From NCBI GenBank assembly GCA_020466095.1, contig CM035807.1, positions 31,248,712 through 31,312,711 of the forward strand: DNA of 64,000 nucleotides, in the 5' to 3' direction. The first letter of the stretch is position 1. Every line of letters begins with the position of its first letter. The position numbers were made by a program, and so were the translations under genes. Shown here piece after piece: positions 11,983 through 24,306 of this stretch. The notes beneath the pieces were generated by a model, which saw nothing but the letters and a program-made list of their open reading frames with translations, did not search any database and had not been told where the DNA came from. This DNA is from Chlorops oryzae. Its lineage: Eukaryota; Arthropoda; Insecta; Diptera; Chloropidae.

Positions 11983-12439
11983 CACAGTGGGATTTGGAGA
12001 ACAAAAAAAAAAACTCTTTTTCAACCATCGAAATTAAAAAATGTAATGATGAAAACTTGTTGGGGAATACTTCAGTAAGAAAAAGTAATTATTGGTTTGT
12101 CCAGAAGTTAATATTTCATATGTAAAAAATATGTGAAAATCAAAAAATTACTTAGCAGAAAATATCGAATTTTCCTTAATTTCATCAGAAATATTTCTGC
12201 TTTTACGATTTGAAACACATTTATTTTTTTCATTCAATATTATCCTTGCTTATCACTTTGACCAAGAAATTTTCAGGAAGCATGAATGGTTTAAGAAATA
12301 TATGCAGATCCAAATTGTGGGCGTGGCCGATATTGATGAGTATTTGTTTTCACCTAATTTCATTAAAATAAGGCTTTCATCGTTCTATGAGCACTCCTTA
12401 TCATTTTAACACTCAACTGTGAGAAGCGGTCCCACTGTG
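11983..12439. mobile_element. Possible MITE with CACAGTGGG ends
   Basis: CACAGTGGGA at 11983 is mirrored by TCCCACTGTG ending at 12439, with CG on each side. Only about 12 terminal bases are clearly inverted; the rest is diverged. Target duplication is not convincing. Confidence 0.4.
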
Positions 12440-13089
12440 CGTTGGTCTGTCGATGCTTTTGTTTACTGTCTCTTTACATTGCTCTTAACGGCATTGCATT
12501 GTTTCTAATGACGATTTCGAGGCTCGGGCCTACGATTGTCACAAACAATTATTTTGATTTAATTACAAAATGCCGAAAGTATTTACATAAATTCGATGCA
12601 TATTAATCTGAGTCAAAACCGAAAGAAAAGAAAAAACATTAAAAAACTCAATGAAGAAGGGAAGCCCACAAATCAAAAGCTAAAAATTAAGTCTCAACTG
12701 GGAATTAAATTCGCAGTAAATGCAACATAAATATTTCAAATGCAAATGCAAAATTCTATTTTCCAAATAATAAGTATAATACTTATGAAAGCTTGGATCT
12801 ATTTGATTTTTGAATTTTCGTTTGTCCATTGTTCGCAAATGTTCGATGGATTATGTTGAAAATTTTGGTTATGGATTTTATTGGTTTTTGTTTTTGTACT
12901 TATGAAGTGCTTAAATAGCAGCGGTAATGGTTTTTTGATTATCAGTCGAATAATGCTTGAGTAAAAACTGGAAATTGCTAATTAGGAAATTTCTGATTAG
13001 ATTCATATGGACTCATATACATATGAGGCTTAAATTAATCCGAAGAGGATTTTTATTTGAAGCTTTTTATTATGAATTTGAATGAACTA
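12440..13089. other. Noncoding, nothing recognised
   Basis: AT-rich sequence without coding signal or clear repeat ends. Confidence 0.5.
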
Positions 13090-13790
13090 TGCTTTGTTTG
13101 ACGGGGACGAACTGTTGAGGAGACGGAAGAGAAAGTCTGGTAATTGGGGAATGATGAGAGCATATAGAGATAGAGGAATGGTAAAAAGGAATAAGGAAGA
13201 GGAATATTGAAAAGGAATAACGAAATAGTAAGGAATATTTATGGGAGATAATATAAATGGGAAAGAATAGGAAGAGGATTATGAAGGAATAAGGGAAGAG
13301 GATATGAAAAGGAAATATGGACGAAGGAATATGGAAGAAGGAATATTTTGGAAAAGGAAATATGGAAAGGATATGGAGAGGAATATGGAGAGATATGGAA
13401 GCGAAAATGAGAGGAAATATGGTAGAGGAATAGTCGAGAAGAATTTTGGAAATAGAAAAGCGAATGAGACGAATAATGGCAAGAGAAGTAATATGGAGGA
13501 GGAATAGATGAAGGGATGAGAAATTGGAGAGAAAGCAAAAATAAAGAGGAAAATGGTAGGGGAAATTAAGTGAGAAGAATGAAGAACGAGTAATGGAAAT
13601 GAAAGAATGAACAAAAGAGACATGGAAAGAAGAAGCGATAGGAATGAGTAATGAAGAGGAATGGAGAAGAGTTTAGAAGAGGGAAATGTAGAAATAGGAA
13701 AGACGAAAGCCAAAGAAAAGGTGAGGAGAGCAATGAGGAAGAAGAAATGAAGGAGTAGACAAATAAATAGAGGCTATAAGGAGAAAAGAA
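13090..13790 (+). repeat. 700-bp purine-rich GGAATATGG tract
   Basis: The plus strand is almost free of C and built from drifting units such as GAAGAGGAATATGGAAAGGA and GAGAATAGGAAG. The complementary strand gives long artefactual Ser/Phe/Pro/Leu open frames. This is a degenerate minisatellite with extreme strand asymmetry. Confidence 0.8.
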
Positions 13791-14642
13791 AACATTTTTC
13801 ATGGATATTTTTCACTGGAAGTAAATTGGTTGAATGAAGCCAAAAAGACTTTATGGCAGAAAGTATGAAATGCATCTAGAAAATAGATAAGTATCTGAGG
13901 TTTTTAAAGGAAATGGTGAAACAGGTTTACGTCCAATGGTTTGATACAGTGTATGCTGGAGAACTAGGAAATGCTATTACTGAGATAAGAGGCCAATAAA
14001 TTTAAATTAAGTGAAGAGGAACGATTAAAATTGTGACTTTTGCTAGGGACCGGAAAAGAAAGTCAGGATTTAGAGGATAAACAGATATAAATAGGAATAA
14101 GAAAGCTATAAGGAAGGATAAAAAGAACATTTTCAGGATATATTTTTCACTGAAAGGAATTTGTTGAACGTGCCATGGGAGGGCCAAAAATAATTTCAGA
14201 AACTTGCAATTGCCCGGTGAACCTATGAAGGAATATGGAAGGTTCTGAGGGCTTTTACAAAGGAAATGGTCGAAAATGTTGGATTTGTGGCGTATGGGCG
14301 GGCAATATGAGTTTTACAATTATCGTGGTAAACTATGTTGCGAAAAGCTTTACGTGGGATAAGGAAGTTGAATAAAATTTTATAATGTACTGAGTAGGGG
14401 GACAAAAACAATTTAATATTTTCGTGACTTTTGCATTCGCTAGAAGTGAACCGTTGCGAAATAGCAAGCTTCAATTTAGTAAGTTATGAAACATTATTGT
14501 GAGGCGTGATAGAGGCTAAAAAAATTTAGTTCTACAACGTTCCTTGGCACCCTATTGCGAATGGAAGCTTCCAACTTTTAATAACAAAGTTCGATAAGAC
14601 GCTTATGATTGAATTATTTATGCTTTGCTAGGATATCATATA
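13791..14642. other. Noncoding, nothing recognised
   Basis: Continues at lower density the G/A-rich style of the preceding tract (for example near 14090-14130). No gene is supported. Confidence 0.45.
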
Positions 14643-14965
14643 CAGAGTGTCCCGAAAATGTTTGTAAAAATATCAACTGGAAGTGTCGAGTGGCAAGAGA
14701 AAGCATTTTATGATTAACAAATATAATTTAGTGGAACGTGGCTTAAGGAGGATGTAGCACTTAGGATCAAAGGTTTATTTTTGAATGAAATTTTTGCGTT
14801 TAAAATGAAAATATACTCAAAATTTCATACAAAAAAAAATTTTTTTAAGTGCTACAGCTCGTAAACGGTACCACTAAGAGAGTTTTGTCCTGAAAACAAA
14901 AATTGTTTCTCTTGACTCGACCTATCGATGGTTTGATTTTGTACAAAAGTTTTCGGGACACCCTG
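14643..14965. mobile_element. Tc1/mariner-type MITE
   Basis: Ends CAGAGTGTCCCGAAAATG and GTTTTCGGGACACCCTG are inverted and lie between TA dinucleotides (14641-14642, 14966-14967). CAGGGTGTCCCGAAA-type ends with TA duplication are common among mariner-like elements. It is 323 bp long with no transposase. Confidence 0.75.
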
Positions 14966-14967
14966 TA

Positions 14968-16512
14968 TGTATATTCGATTTCATACGGGAGAATCAAATT
15001 AAGCTGATTATGGACACTTTCTCTGATATAATATCAAGTTCATTAAATATAAAACAATTATTTTGGATTTAGAAAATCGATTTGGTAATACGATAAAAAG
15101 TTTTTGCGGACTCTCATTATCCATAAAAAAATTCCCCATGGTTGGCTTAAATATAGGATATAGCACGATTTTAGATATAACGTTTGGATTTTGATTGATA
15201 TAACTACGAAAGGAAATTGAAAAGGACATTCGTTTAGGTTTTTAGTCTCCTTCTAATGCTATTCGATTATACAGTCCACACAAGAGCCAATGAATAATGC
15301 TTCATTGAGCTCATTGTTTCGATCTTTTCTTGCATACACAAAATGTTATTTGAACCGAATCGATGCATTTAACGATAACGACTTCTGAGTGCCTTAATTA
15401 CGAAAAATCAAAGATTTCAATACAAAATGACAATCAACAATTTAATTACTTATAGTGTAATTATTTAATGCAGCAACCGCAATCAACTTGCGGTTGAGTT
15501 TGTCCGTCATTCATTCAATAATATTTTGAACTATTGTGAACTTTATTCGCACATTGCCTTGTTTCATTTTATTGTTGGATTTTATGATCTGCAAGGCTTG
15601 ATTTGATATTGCTCATATCAAAAATTTATTATACCCGCAATATTTATGGATATATTCACACTTATGGCAGCTTTGAGAAACAAACAAACAAAAAGTGTTT
15701 TATGTTTATCGATGAATGTTTTCTTTTGATTATTTAAGAGGAGTAAATCTCACTCGAAGCACTTAAATTGCAATAAATTTTTATTTATTTTCTCAGAAAG
15801 TTTATTTTCCTAAGTTCATTGATATATTATTTTTAGTTAATGGGCAAAAAAAAATGAAAATAAATAAATAAAAATAAAACAGAAAGATAGGAATGAGATA
15901 AGATATGATAAGTGGTTCCAACATTCTCTTTGAGTCTCTTAGAGAGTACATTGGTTGCAATGCCGTTAATAGCTTTTCGCCATAACTCCCCATGGGCCAG
16001 AGCCCTCGAAAATCGGGCTCAATTATATTTAATCAAATAACTTTTCTAAAACAGATTTCTTTCATGGAAGATTATTACCCTCTTCATACCTTAGGTAAGC
16101 CTGTCTTTGTTACTTAAAATTGGTATAATAACACAGTGATACTCTCATGAGGTCATCGAATGTTTACAAAATTTGCACAACAGCTTCTGAAAGTACTTGG
16201 TAAATGTAGTTAGGTCAATTTTAAATCGATCCCGAAAACTATGGCCGAGAATTAAGTTGCGGTTTTAATTATTGCTTTTCTCGTAGACCGCTCAATATTT
16301 TAATTTCCTATCTATGAAAAAGTCTTAGAACTAAGCCTGAAAAATATATCTCTACTAGTTGCTGACCTGAAAAACTCAATCTTTTAGCTTCATATCGCTA
16401 AATTAATAAGATTTATGGCCACTGAAAAAGGTTTTTTGGATTTTTTTTTTTATTAATTTGGTGATAAAAACATAAATACTTCTTGGATTACGCTCACTAT
16501 ATTTTAGCTTAC
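14968..16512. other. Noncoding, nothing recognised
   Basis: No gene, RNA or repeat with definable ends was found. Confidence 0.5.
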
Positions 16513-16520
16513 CTTAATAC

Positions 16521-16961
16521 TAGTGATGCCCCGAATAGTGGATTTGGCCGAATACCGAATACCGAATATTCGGTCAACCTCTCGGCCGAATAACGAATAT
16601 TCGGCAACCGAATATTCGGCACGTAGTAAAGACAGCTTGGGCCTACTCGCGACTAGCTGGGGTCAAGGCAAAAGCTGCCGCTGAAAAATTTGCCCACTGT
16701 TTATAATGTTTTCGAAGAAAATTTAGAAGAATCTAGCGTACATTTAATATTTCTAAAGAATAAAATGCAAATCTGCTGTATTTTTAGTTCTCGTTAATTA
16801 AGTTTTTTTACGTTATTGTGAGAAAAATTTAATTTGTAGTTAGTGTTGATTTTTTTAATTAGTTATTTCTACTATTCGGTATTCGGCCTATATATAATAC
16901 TGAAAACTGACGCCGAATAGGCCGAATACCGAATAGTGGCCGAATATTCGTGGCATCACTA
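16521..16961. mobile_element. hAT-like MITE with 8-bp TSD
   Basis: TAGTGATGCC at the left and GGCATCACTA at the right, each followed inward by CGAATA-type sequence. A perfect 8-bp duplication CTTAATAC lies at 16513-16520 and 16962-16969. The subterminal regions are full of CCGAATA / TATTCGG repeats, probable transposase-binding arrays. 441 bp, non-autonomous. The duplication length supports hAT strongly. Confidence 0.85.
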
Positions 16962-16969
16962 CTTAATAC

Positions 16970-19033
16970 CCTCTTGCTAGTTTAAAGTTCAATAGTTTTT
17001 GATCCAAAATCAGAAGAAAAACAAAATTACCCTTTAAATGAATTCTCGAATTTTATCATCCAGAATTATAATCCAAAGCCGAAAGTTTCTATTTGTAATG
17101 TTCCCATGCAGAGATTGTTTCTATTTGATATATCGATGGGCTATTGAAATTAATAACTCCAAGGAAAAAATATTTTTTTTGTGCAACTTAAGTTTGGTTG
17201 GGGAGCTTGAAGAGCTACGGTAGACAAGGATGTTTAAGTTCGCCTAGGAAGCTCTAAACTTAATCAATCAAATAGTCCATCTGGCTTCTAGATTGTTTGG
17301 CTTGAAATGAGCTAATTTTTATCGTGACCTTCAGTACGTTTCTGTCCTTCTTTTCTTATTTCTAACACTGTTATTAAACATGACCAAATAATTACTTTTC
17401 ACGGGAAGGAACTTTATTGAGGAACCCAGACTTTCCATCAAAACCAATCTTTGATTTGTGTTGCCATTATTTTTAAGGCCTTGAAACAAGTTTTCTTTTT
17501 TGTTAAACTAAAATGCTTTCTTTAACTTTGATGAAATTGCTGCGATAAAAGCAAATCGGCCTTCGAGGGTAGTTAATGTTAAAAACCAAAGTTCGGTTTG
17601 AATATTTTATAAGCTTCAAAGTCCTGCCTGTCAGTAATGAATGAAAGTATTTTCTTCTGAGGAAAAATGAAAAGCTCTCTGGGGGTAAATAGCAAACTCT
17701 AATTAGAGGAAGTGTTGAATAAATTTCACATTGGCTTCTTAAGTCGATTAATTTATTGATTGAGTTGACTTTTGATGTTTTACCGATATTCATTGCTATT
17801 ATTTTTCTTTGCAGTTTCATTTGACGTCACAATTTGAAGCATAAATCACGGAGTTCGAACTTCTTCAAGGTAATTTTTCATATTTATGTTTAAATATATT
17901 TGCTTAAGAATGCATTTAAACGACCATAAAAATCATCGACGATGGCTTCTCAACCAGTTTTACGCAACTCATTCACTTTCTACGTCTTCTTTTTTTATTT
18001 ATTTATTTTGTTTGTTTTCGAGTGGCCGTCAATCTGTCTATCTGTTGTACAATCACGTTTCGTCCTCTTGGAACTCTTCCTCCTCCTTTCCGTTTTTCGC
18101 GTTGATGTTTGTTGTCACTTTTGATTTCTTTAAAAACAAATTCGTTGCACTTTCCTTTAGTCGTGACTAGTGGAAAAACGCCAAGGAAAACAAAAACCAA
18201 AAAAATGGCTAAAATTAAGAAGAAGGAAAAGTGGGGAGAAGAAGACCAAACAATTCAGTCCATGCTGCTGCTTCGCGTATGTACCGAATTTTGTTGGCAC
18301 AAGAAGCAATGTTTGCTCAGCAATTATTTGCTGCTTCCTCTTTTCTTAAAATAACAGTCATCCATTTTTGGTAATTTTTTTTTTTTTGCTTTGTCGTTTT
18401 TGGTCCGACTATTTTATACGAAAATTTTCAGGACATTTCTCGGTAGCAAATGTCGTTGTTTGTTTTTCTACCGAAGTGACTGACGGTTCAAAAGTTCAAA
18501 TGTCGCAATTGGTGTTGGCAATGATTCTCTCACGAAAACTTCAAATTAGCTTTAATTGAAACTTCGTTAACAAACACTTTGATGGCAGGCAATTTGCTTA
18601 CTTTTTGAGCTTATTGTTGGATCCAACGTGATGGCAACAATCCACTACAGAAATGTTCTCGTGATTTTTGTGGTATTTTTTCGGTTTTTTCCATTGAGAT
18701 TTTAAACGTTCGACTTATGTCGGTTTTAATGTTCTTAAATTCTGTTGATGCCGTCATAAAATGTGATGCGGTAATAGGGAATGAGGGTTTAAGTCTCGTT
18801 AAGCTCAAAATTGGGTTACAAACAATGTTGTTAAAGTTTTTAATCCTTTGGTTGCTGAAGTTTCTCATGAGCAACATTCGAACGTTCTCTCTCTCTCTCT
18901 GTCTCTCTATTTTTGCTGTTACGACTATGTGATACAGAATAATTTGTTGATTTAAATGGAGTTTGGTACATAATTGTTTTAAGAAAAGAATGCAAGAATG
19001 TGATTGCTTTTCCTTTCCCGGGGAAAAGTAATA
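16970..19033. other. Noncoding, with CT/GA run near 18886
   Basis: No coding exon is supported. CTCTCTCTCTCTGTCTCTCT at about 18886-18907 is a GAGA-factor-like run. The stretch 17940-18560 is less AT-rich and could hold regulatory sequence, but nothing specific is recognised. Confidence 0.45.
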
Positions 19034-19201
19034 ATTCAATTCCCAAATTAATGTGGTTTATTTCCCTCTACTAAAATTAAGGGATAATTTGAATTGCCTC
19101 GACATTACGCTTGTGAAATTGATTTCCTGAATTGAGATATTAAAATTTCCCCTCAATATTGGTAAAGGGAAATAAATCACATCAATTTTTGAGTTCAATT
19201 A
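19034..19201. mobile_element. Small diverged inverted repeat
   Basis: ATTAATGTGGTTTATTTCCCT on the left is mirrored by AGGGAAATAAATCACATCAA on the right, extending outward to ATTCAATT and AGTTCAAT. The arms are about 50 bp with several mismatches. Probably an old MITE; no target duplication is clear. Confidence 0.45.
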
Positions 19202-20392
19202 CCATGACCCGGGAAAGCGAAAACAATTCACACACCCGATAACCTTTTTTCAAAGCCAAGTCAAGTAATAGAGTGTAGACATGTAGAAAAATTTTCAAAT
19301 TTGTGATTTTCGAAAAGGTAATGACTTCATTGAAATTGGTTCTTTTGTATAAAAGTAAATGTAATTTCTTGCAATTTTTTCAGATTTGAAGCAATGAAGA
19401 AAATGAGGAACAAAAAAGTTTTGTAATTTTATTAGTTGTTCAAAAAGTTCTAGGATTTTTTCTGTTTGGAGAAAATTCATTTCAGCACCTATTAAATTCA
19501 TCGAAACAAGCTTAAACTTCGCCTGGCTAAATATCGCACCATCGCCACTCGTTTTAAGTTGAGAAGACAGCAGATTAAAATTGGGGTGTCAAAGGGTTAG
19601 GAAGAGGAGGAAATACTTATTTTAGAATCCTATTCAGATGGAAAATGATCAAAAGTAAAGCTAAAAGCGATATTCTTCTCGGGACTTAAGGGCTTCGACT
19701 CTATTAGCACAATATATTATGGCACATTAAGATAAGAGATGCCATCGTTGGGACCAGTTCTTTTCAATAATAGTCGAGATAAGCCATAGAAAATTTTTAT
19801 AGAAATATTCAGTGGTACCAGGAGATTCGATTAAGCCATGTTCGTCCATCTCACATATATGTCGATCTCACAGATATTGCGCGGGATGTTTCGCGCCAGT
19901 TAGAAAGAGATGTTGCTCTACATGCAAAACAAGAGCGAGAGAGAAATACTTTTGGTGAGTACCTAAGTGAAAAATGCTCATTTTGGTGGGTACCCAAAAT
20001 CGGGGTGAGAAGAGCCAAAATGGAAACGGCTCCTGAGTGACGTATATAGTTATATATGGTCCATCTGGCCGCGTCATTCCCACTCTCGAAATTGCTAATG
20101 TTAAAATAATGAATTTCCGCTTAAAACCTCCGAAATAATATCTAATTGTGGTTCCTCATTGAACTCCAATCATCTCGCATTCAATCAATTTTTTTCTCTC
20201 ATTTTTACCGAAGCTGTTAAACCGCTGGCGATGGCTGTAACTTTCATAGCCGATTATAGTGGTCATTTTGAGAACTCACTCAACTCGATCCATTGAATCA
20301 ATTCACTTGAAATTGTTAACAGTGGCCCATTCCCGATGGACTCATAAATTGAAATAGTTAAAAATAGTAGGTAATAATTATAATAAAAATAA
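19202..20392. other. Noncoding, nothing recognised
   Basis: No coding or repeat structure that I can defend. Confidence 0.45.
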
Positions 20393-20487
20393 AAAACAAG
20401 TAAGAAAGCTAAAGTCGGTCAAGCCCGACTTTGAAATACCCAGCGTCCCGACATTATGAGCGCACTATGTTTTGCTTCTCTATTTGT

Positions 20488-21007
20488 GGGCGTGGCAGTG
20501 GGAGGGCAACATAAATTATTTCCGTACACCTTTCATTCGCCTTGGTGAACCTATGTTGCGAATTCGAAGCTTCTACGCCTTTTAGTTCGGAAGTTACGAA
20601 GAATCTTCATTTTTGGGCGTGGCAGTGGGCGGGCCATAAAAAAAATTTTCCTACACCTTTCATTCGCCTTGGTGAACCTATGTTGTGAATTTGAAGCTTC
20701 TACGCCTTTTACTTCGGAAGTTACGAAAAATCTTTATTTGTGGGCGTGGCAGTGGGCGGGCCACAAAAAATTTTTTCCTACACCTTTCATTCGCCTTGGT
20801 GAACCTATGTTGCGAATTCGGACCTTCTACGCCTTTTTCTTCGGAAGTTACGAAAAATCTTCATTTTTGGGCGTGGCAGTGGGCGGGCCATAAAAAAAAT
20901 TTTCCTACACCTTTCATTCGCCTTGGTGAACCTATGTTGCGAATTTGAAGCTTCTACACCTTTTACTTCACAAGTTACGATAAGCCCTTAATTTTGGGCT
21001 TATTTGT
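20488..21007 (+). repeat. 127-bp tandem repeat, about four units
   Basis: GGGCGTGGCAGTGGG begins at 20488, 20615, 20742 and 20869, exactly 127 bp apart. A degenerate start follows at about 21008 and a related motif near 21153. Each unit also contains CCTACACCTTTCATTCGCC and TGGTGAACCTATGTTG. Open frames across it are fusions of the repeat, not genes. Confidence 0.85.
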
Positions 21008-21269
21008 GGGCGTGGCTCGAGGTGGGCGGCGTCCATTTTTTTCCAGGATATGTCCCTTTTCGTAGTTAACCAGTACACCAAATATCAATGGAATGTGTTG
21101 AGTGGTTCGCAAGTTACAAGCATTTTACTGAAAACACATTATATTCATTTATGGGCGTGGCAGTGGGCGGATGTCTCCCATTTTTACTTAGGATCATACT
21201 CGGATCCCGATATACCTGTGTGCCAAATTTCGACTTGATTGGTCCAGCCGTTTCGGAGGAGATCCGACC

Positions 21270-21356
21270 ACGGACGGACGGACAGACGGACAGACGGACG
21301 GACGGACAGACGGACAGACGGACAGACGGACAGACGGACAGACGGACAGACGGACA
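21270..21356 (+). repeat. GACGGACA (GTCY) microsatellite
   Basis: About 85 bp of GACGGACA/GACAGACG units near the right end of the mini-me-like element. Confidence 0.9.
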
Positions 21357-21549
21357 TGTCTAAATCGATTCAGTTTTTGATCCTGATCATTTCTATATAC
21401 ATTTTTCTATATCTCCGGAGCTTAATTCTCCCTGTTACAAGATTTGCACAAAACTAATATACCCCGCTTACGCTGGGTATAAAAAGAAGCCGCCTGAAGG
21501 GCTCCCAAATGCTGACGAAAGATCATTTAAATGAGATATCAAAGTCTAT

Positions 21550-22030
21550 AACAACCCGAATCGATTGATGCACACAAAAGAAGACGAAGAAGCCCCAACC
21601 ATCAGCTTTAGCAATTTGTTAAGCCATTGTTCGATAAACCATTGAAAGATTTCACATAGCACAAAACGGAGAAATTGGTCATCCTCTCCGATGTCGTAAC
21701 CCAGCAATTTGATTTCCAGCAAACCGACGTCGATGGTCTATCGGGGCATATGGCCATGCTGCGCTCACCAGAGGTGAAGAAGCGTAGCTCAATGCAAGAT
21801 CAGTCGGCTTTACAAATTGTAATCGCATTGAAATCGATTCGTAATTAAATTCACTTTTCAGCGGGCCATTTTCCTCTGCATGATGGACAAATGCAAAATA
21901 GTAACGTGCAGAATTTACATTTTCCATGAATTCGGCATCGCCGTCCTCGTCGTCAATGAGGTCGTGCAAGAGTTTTATGCAATCCACAATGCTTTGCTGA
22001 GTGCCAACAAATTCATTCATTTCAACGTCT
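21550..22030. pseudogene. Coding-like fragment, strand unresolved
   Basis: This stretch is richer in CG dinucleotides and third-position variety than its surroundings. On the minus strand an open frame from 22020 (113 aa) contains a Cys/Leu-rich start and the acidic run LIDDEDGDAEFMENVNSAR. On the plus strand, after a good-looking acceptor (TTTCACATAG, about 21660), a frame reads LVILSDVVTQQFDFQQTDVD onward and stays open until a TAA near 21848. Both look protein-like, so this may be a real exon on one strand or a decayed coding copy. I do not recognise the protein. Confidence 0.3.
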
Positions 22031-24024
22031 ACATTTTCAATCTACATACATACATATGTACATACGTAGTAACGAATTGTGTGATTGAAGGGAGTCAGTC
22101 TGACAGTCAGTATCGAGATTGTTTGTTCGTAACTCTGGAGTCGTGACTGCGATGCATTTTGGCGTTTTCCAACTAATTATGTTGTATTGCCATGAATATT
22201 TTGTTGCGGCGGTTAATTGGACCCACCAAGGGGCTTATCACCGAAGATGGTGAGACATGATTTCGTTTTGTTGGGGAACCTTCTCTACACGCTGAGTCGG
22301 AGATTGGGCTTGAGCCATGCTTTTTTAATTACAATACATTTTCTCATGTCTTTCTTTCGTTCCACCTAAACATCTTCTTCTCCTTCGCCTTTTTGTTGAA
22401 ATCGACGTCTTAAATTGCATCTCATTGGTTTTTCTTGCTGTTGTTTGTTTTCCCTACAATTACCTACTCCTACGTAGAAATGTAATTTTCTTTCTTTTCT
22501 TTTCACATCTTTTCTTTTCTTTTTTTTCTGCTTCATTTCACTGACTTTTTTCTATTTTCTGGTTCGAAGTGACAGTGTCTTCTTCTTCGTTCAACTACTA
22601 TTTTTTTGCGTTTTCATTTTCGTTTATCTGTGACGTTTTGTTTTTCCATTCGATGATGAATTTCCATTTGTAAAAGTGAAATTTACTTTTCCGGTTTGAT
22701 TAGCAACCGAAGATGATCATGATGACAATGATGATGATGATGATGGGAGGCTAGCTGGTTTGAGTCTCGATCTCATCAGATGTCGCGACGGATCGCACAT
22801 TCGGTTTTGGGTTGAAAGTGAAAAGGCTTTCCTTTTGCTTTTCTTGGGTTTCTTCGGTCGCTTTGCTTTACTTTAATTTTATAGTTGCGGTTGATATTTT
22901 GTTTGTGTTTGCTTTACCTTTTCCTTCCGCAAAAGGTCCAATATGAAGTTAGCTTGAGCGGTAGCAAAATTTCTTTTAATTGTTTTTGCTGCAAGCTGCA
23001 ATTTCATAAAAGCAATTTTCCGTGATACCATTGCAAATAGCCAACGGAGTAAGCATAATTGCTTTTATACTCAAATTCAGTGAATGTGCAAATATTGATT
23101 TTGCCCTTTTTTCTGCACTCTCTACCGACACACACACATACACACGCATCTATAGACGCCCATTTCGCCCTCAAGTTCAATAGAAAGCAGCCGAGTCGAT
23201 GACTTATTGTATTGCTAGTCCTACTGCAATTTATTTACATTGCTTGATAAATTTTGAATGAAAGTATATTGGAAAGTGGTCTTGCACGAATTCACCAAAG
23301 GGTCGTGCGGATGTCAAACAATCATGATGTGTAATTTTAGATTGAAGAAAGATGGCAGATGGGAATTCATTTGGAAATTAGTCCAATAAAGCATCGAGAG
23401 TTTCCATTAAACTGTAACTTGGAGTTTCTGAAGTTATGGAATGTTTTTTTTTTTTTTTTAATTTCTTTTACAATAGGAATAAGAAAATGTATATCCCAGG
23501 GAAGAGAACTAGATTAGTAAGAGCTTTTTCTAGTTCTAAACACATTTCAAAAAATAATAAATGGAAGTCGAGTTATCAGAAACTGAAAAGCTTTCAACAT
23601 ATTTTATACAATGAAGTATTTTTAGAATCAAGCGCCAAAAAGTATGCATATAAAGACAAAGAATATCTTTAATAGGGAGAAATCAGTTCATTTTTGATGG
23701 TATTTGAATTGAAAAGAGAGAGATTTTTATAGTTGTTCGTTGCTTATTGCAGCCTCAATTAATCTCCATTGTTAAAGGATTAAAATTGGTTTTTAAATAA
23801 TTAATATCAACTGCATAGCTTTAGGTGTGGATTTCAGCTTTGTAAATTGCCCGTAGGAAGAATTTTTGTTGATTCTTGGATAGCAATCACATCTTAAGAA
23901 AGCGTATTTCTGGATATTGCTCCCCCTTGGTTAAGGCTTTAAATAACATAAATTGGTTTCTCAATAAGTATTTATATTTAACTGCATATTTTTAGGCGCG
24001 GAATTTAAATAGATTTTGCTGCTG
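22031..24024. other. Noncoding, with short GAT run
   Basis: No gene is supported. A GATGATGATG run lies at about 22713-22746 and a CA run near 23131. Pyrimidine-rich sequence at 22360-22560 is unremarkable. Confidence 0.45.
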
Positions 24025-24032
24025 ATTATAAG

Positions 24033-24275
24033 TAGGGCTCGGATTTTGTTGACTTTTAAAAATGTAAAGCATACTTTATGGCACCAAAATTTTTCTTAAC
24101 AACATTTTGCGAATCAGTTTGGCGAAATCGAACTTCAAACAGCTTTTCTAACTTTAAAAAAATGCATATTGAAGTTAAAAATCGATTTGAATCTTAGCTT
24201 TATGTGAGTTGAACAAAATTTTTACTCCCGAAAGTATGCATCAAATTTAAAAAAGTCAACAAAATCCGAGCCCTG
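24033..24275. mobile_element. hAT-like MITE, copy 1
   Basis: A 243-bp element with TAGGGCTCGGATTTTGTTGA and TCAACAAAATCCGAGCCCTG ends, and a perfect 8-bp duplication ATTATAAG (24025-24032, 24276-24283). The inner arms are also partly inverted (GCATACTTTATGG against GAAAGTATGC). Confidence 0.8.
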
Positions 24276-24306
24276 ATTATAAGTAGGGCAAGAATAGATT
24301 TGTCAC

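Larger units (their letters stand above)
20393..21487 (+). mobile_element. mini-me-like repeat element
   Basis: Opens with AAAACAAGTAAGAAAGCTAA followed by GTCGGTCAAGCCCGAC and AAATACCC, and closes with AATATACCCCGCTTACGC followed by TGGGTATAAAAAG. Shortly before the end come a GACGGACA microsatellite and ATGTCTAAATCGATTCAG. This combination of GTCY microsatellite, CGATTC core and terminal GGGTATAA matches the mini-me / DINE-type dipteran repeats known for carrying microsatellites. It encodes no protein. Confidence 0.65.

Noticed and set aside
13239..13802. Minus-strand hydrophobic Ser/Phe/Leu open frames that look like membrane proteins
   Set aside because: Produced by the complement of the purine-rich tract; the composition is fully explained by the repeat.
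20488..21007. CRISPR-like regular repeats
   Set aside because: A 127-bp period with no unique spacers in a fly genome; an ordinary tandem satellite.
20669..21457. Plus-strand open frames containing LRIRTFYAF and GRTDRRTDG repeats
   Set aside because: They read through the 127-bp tandem units and the GACGGACA microsatellite.
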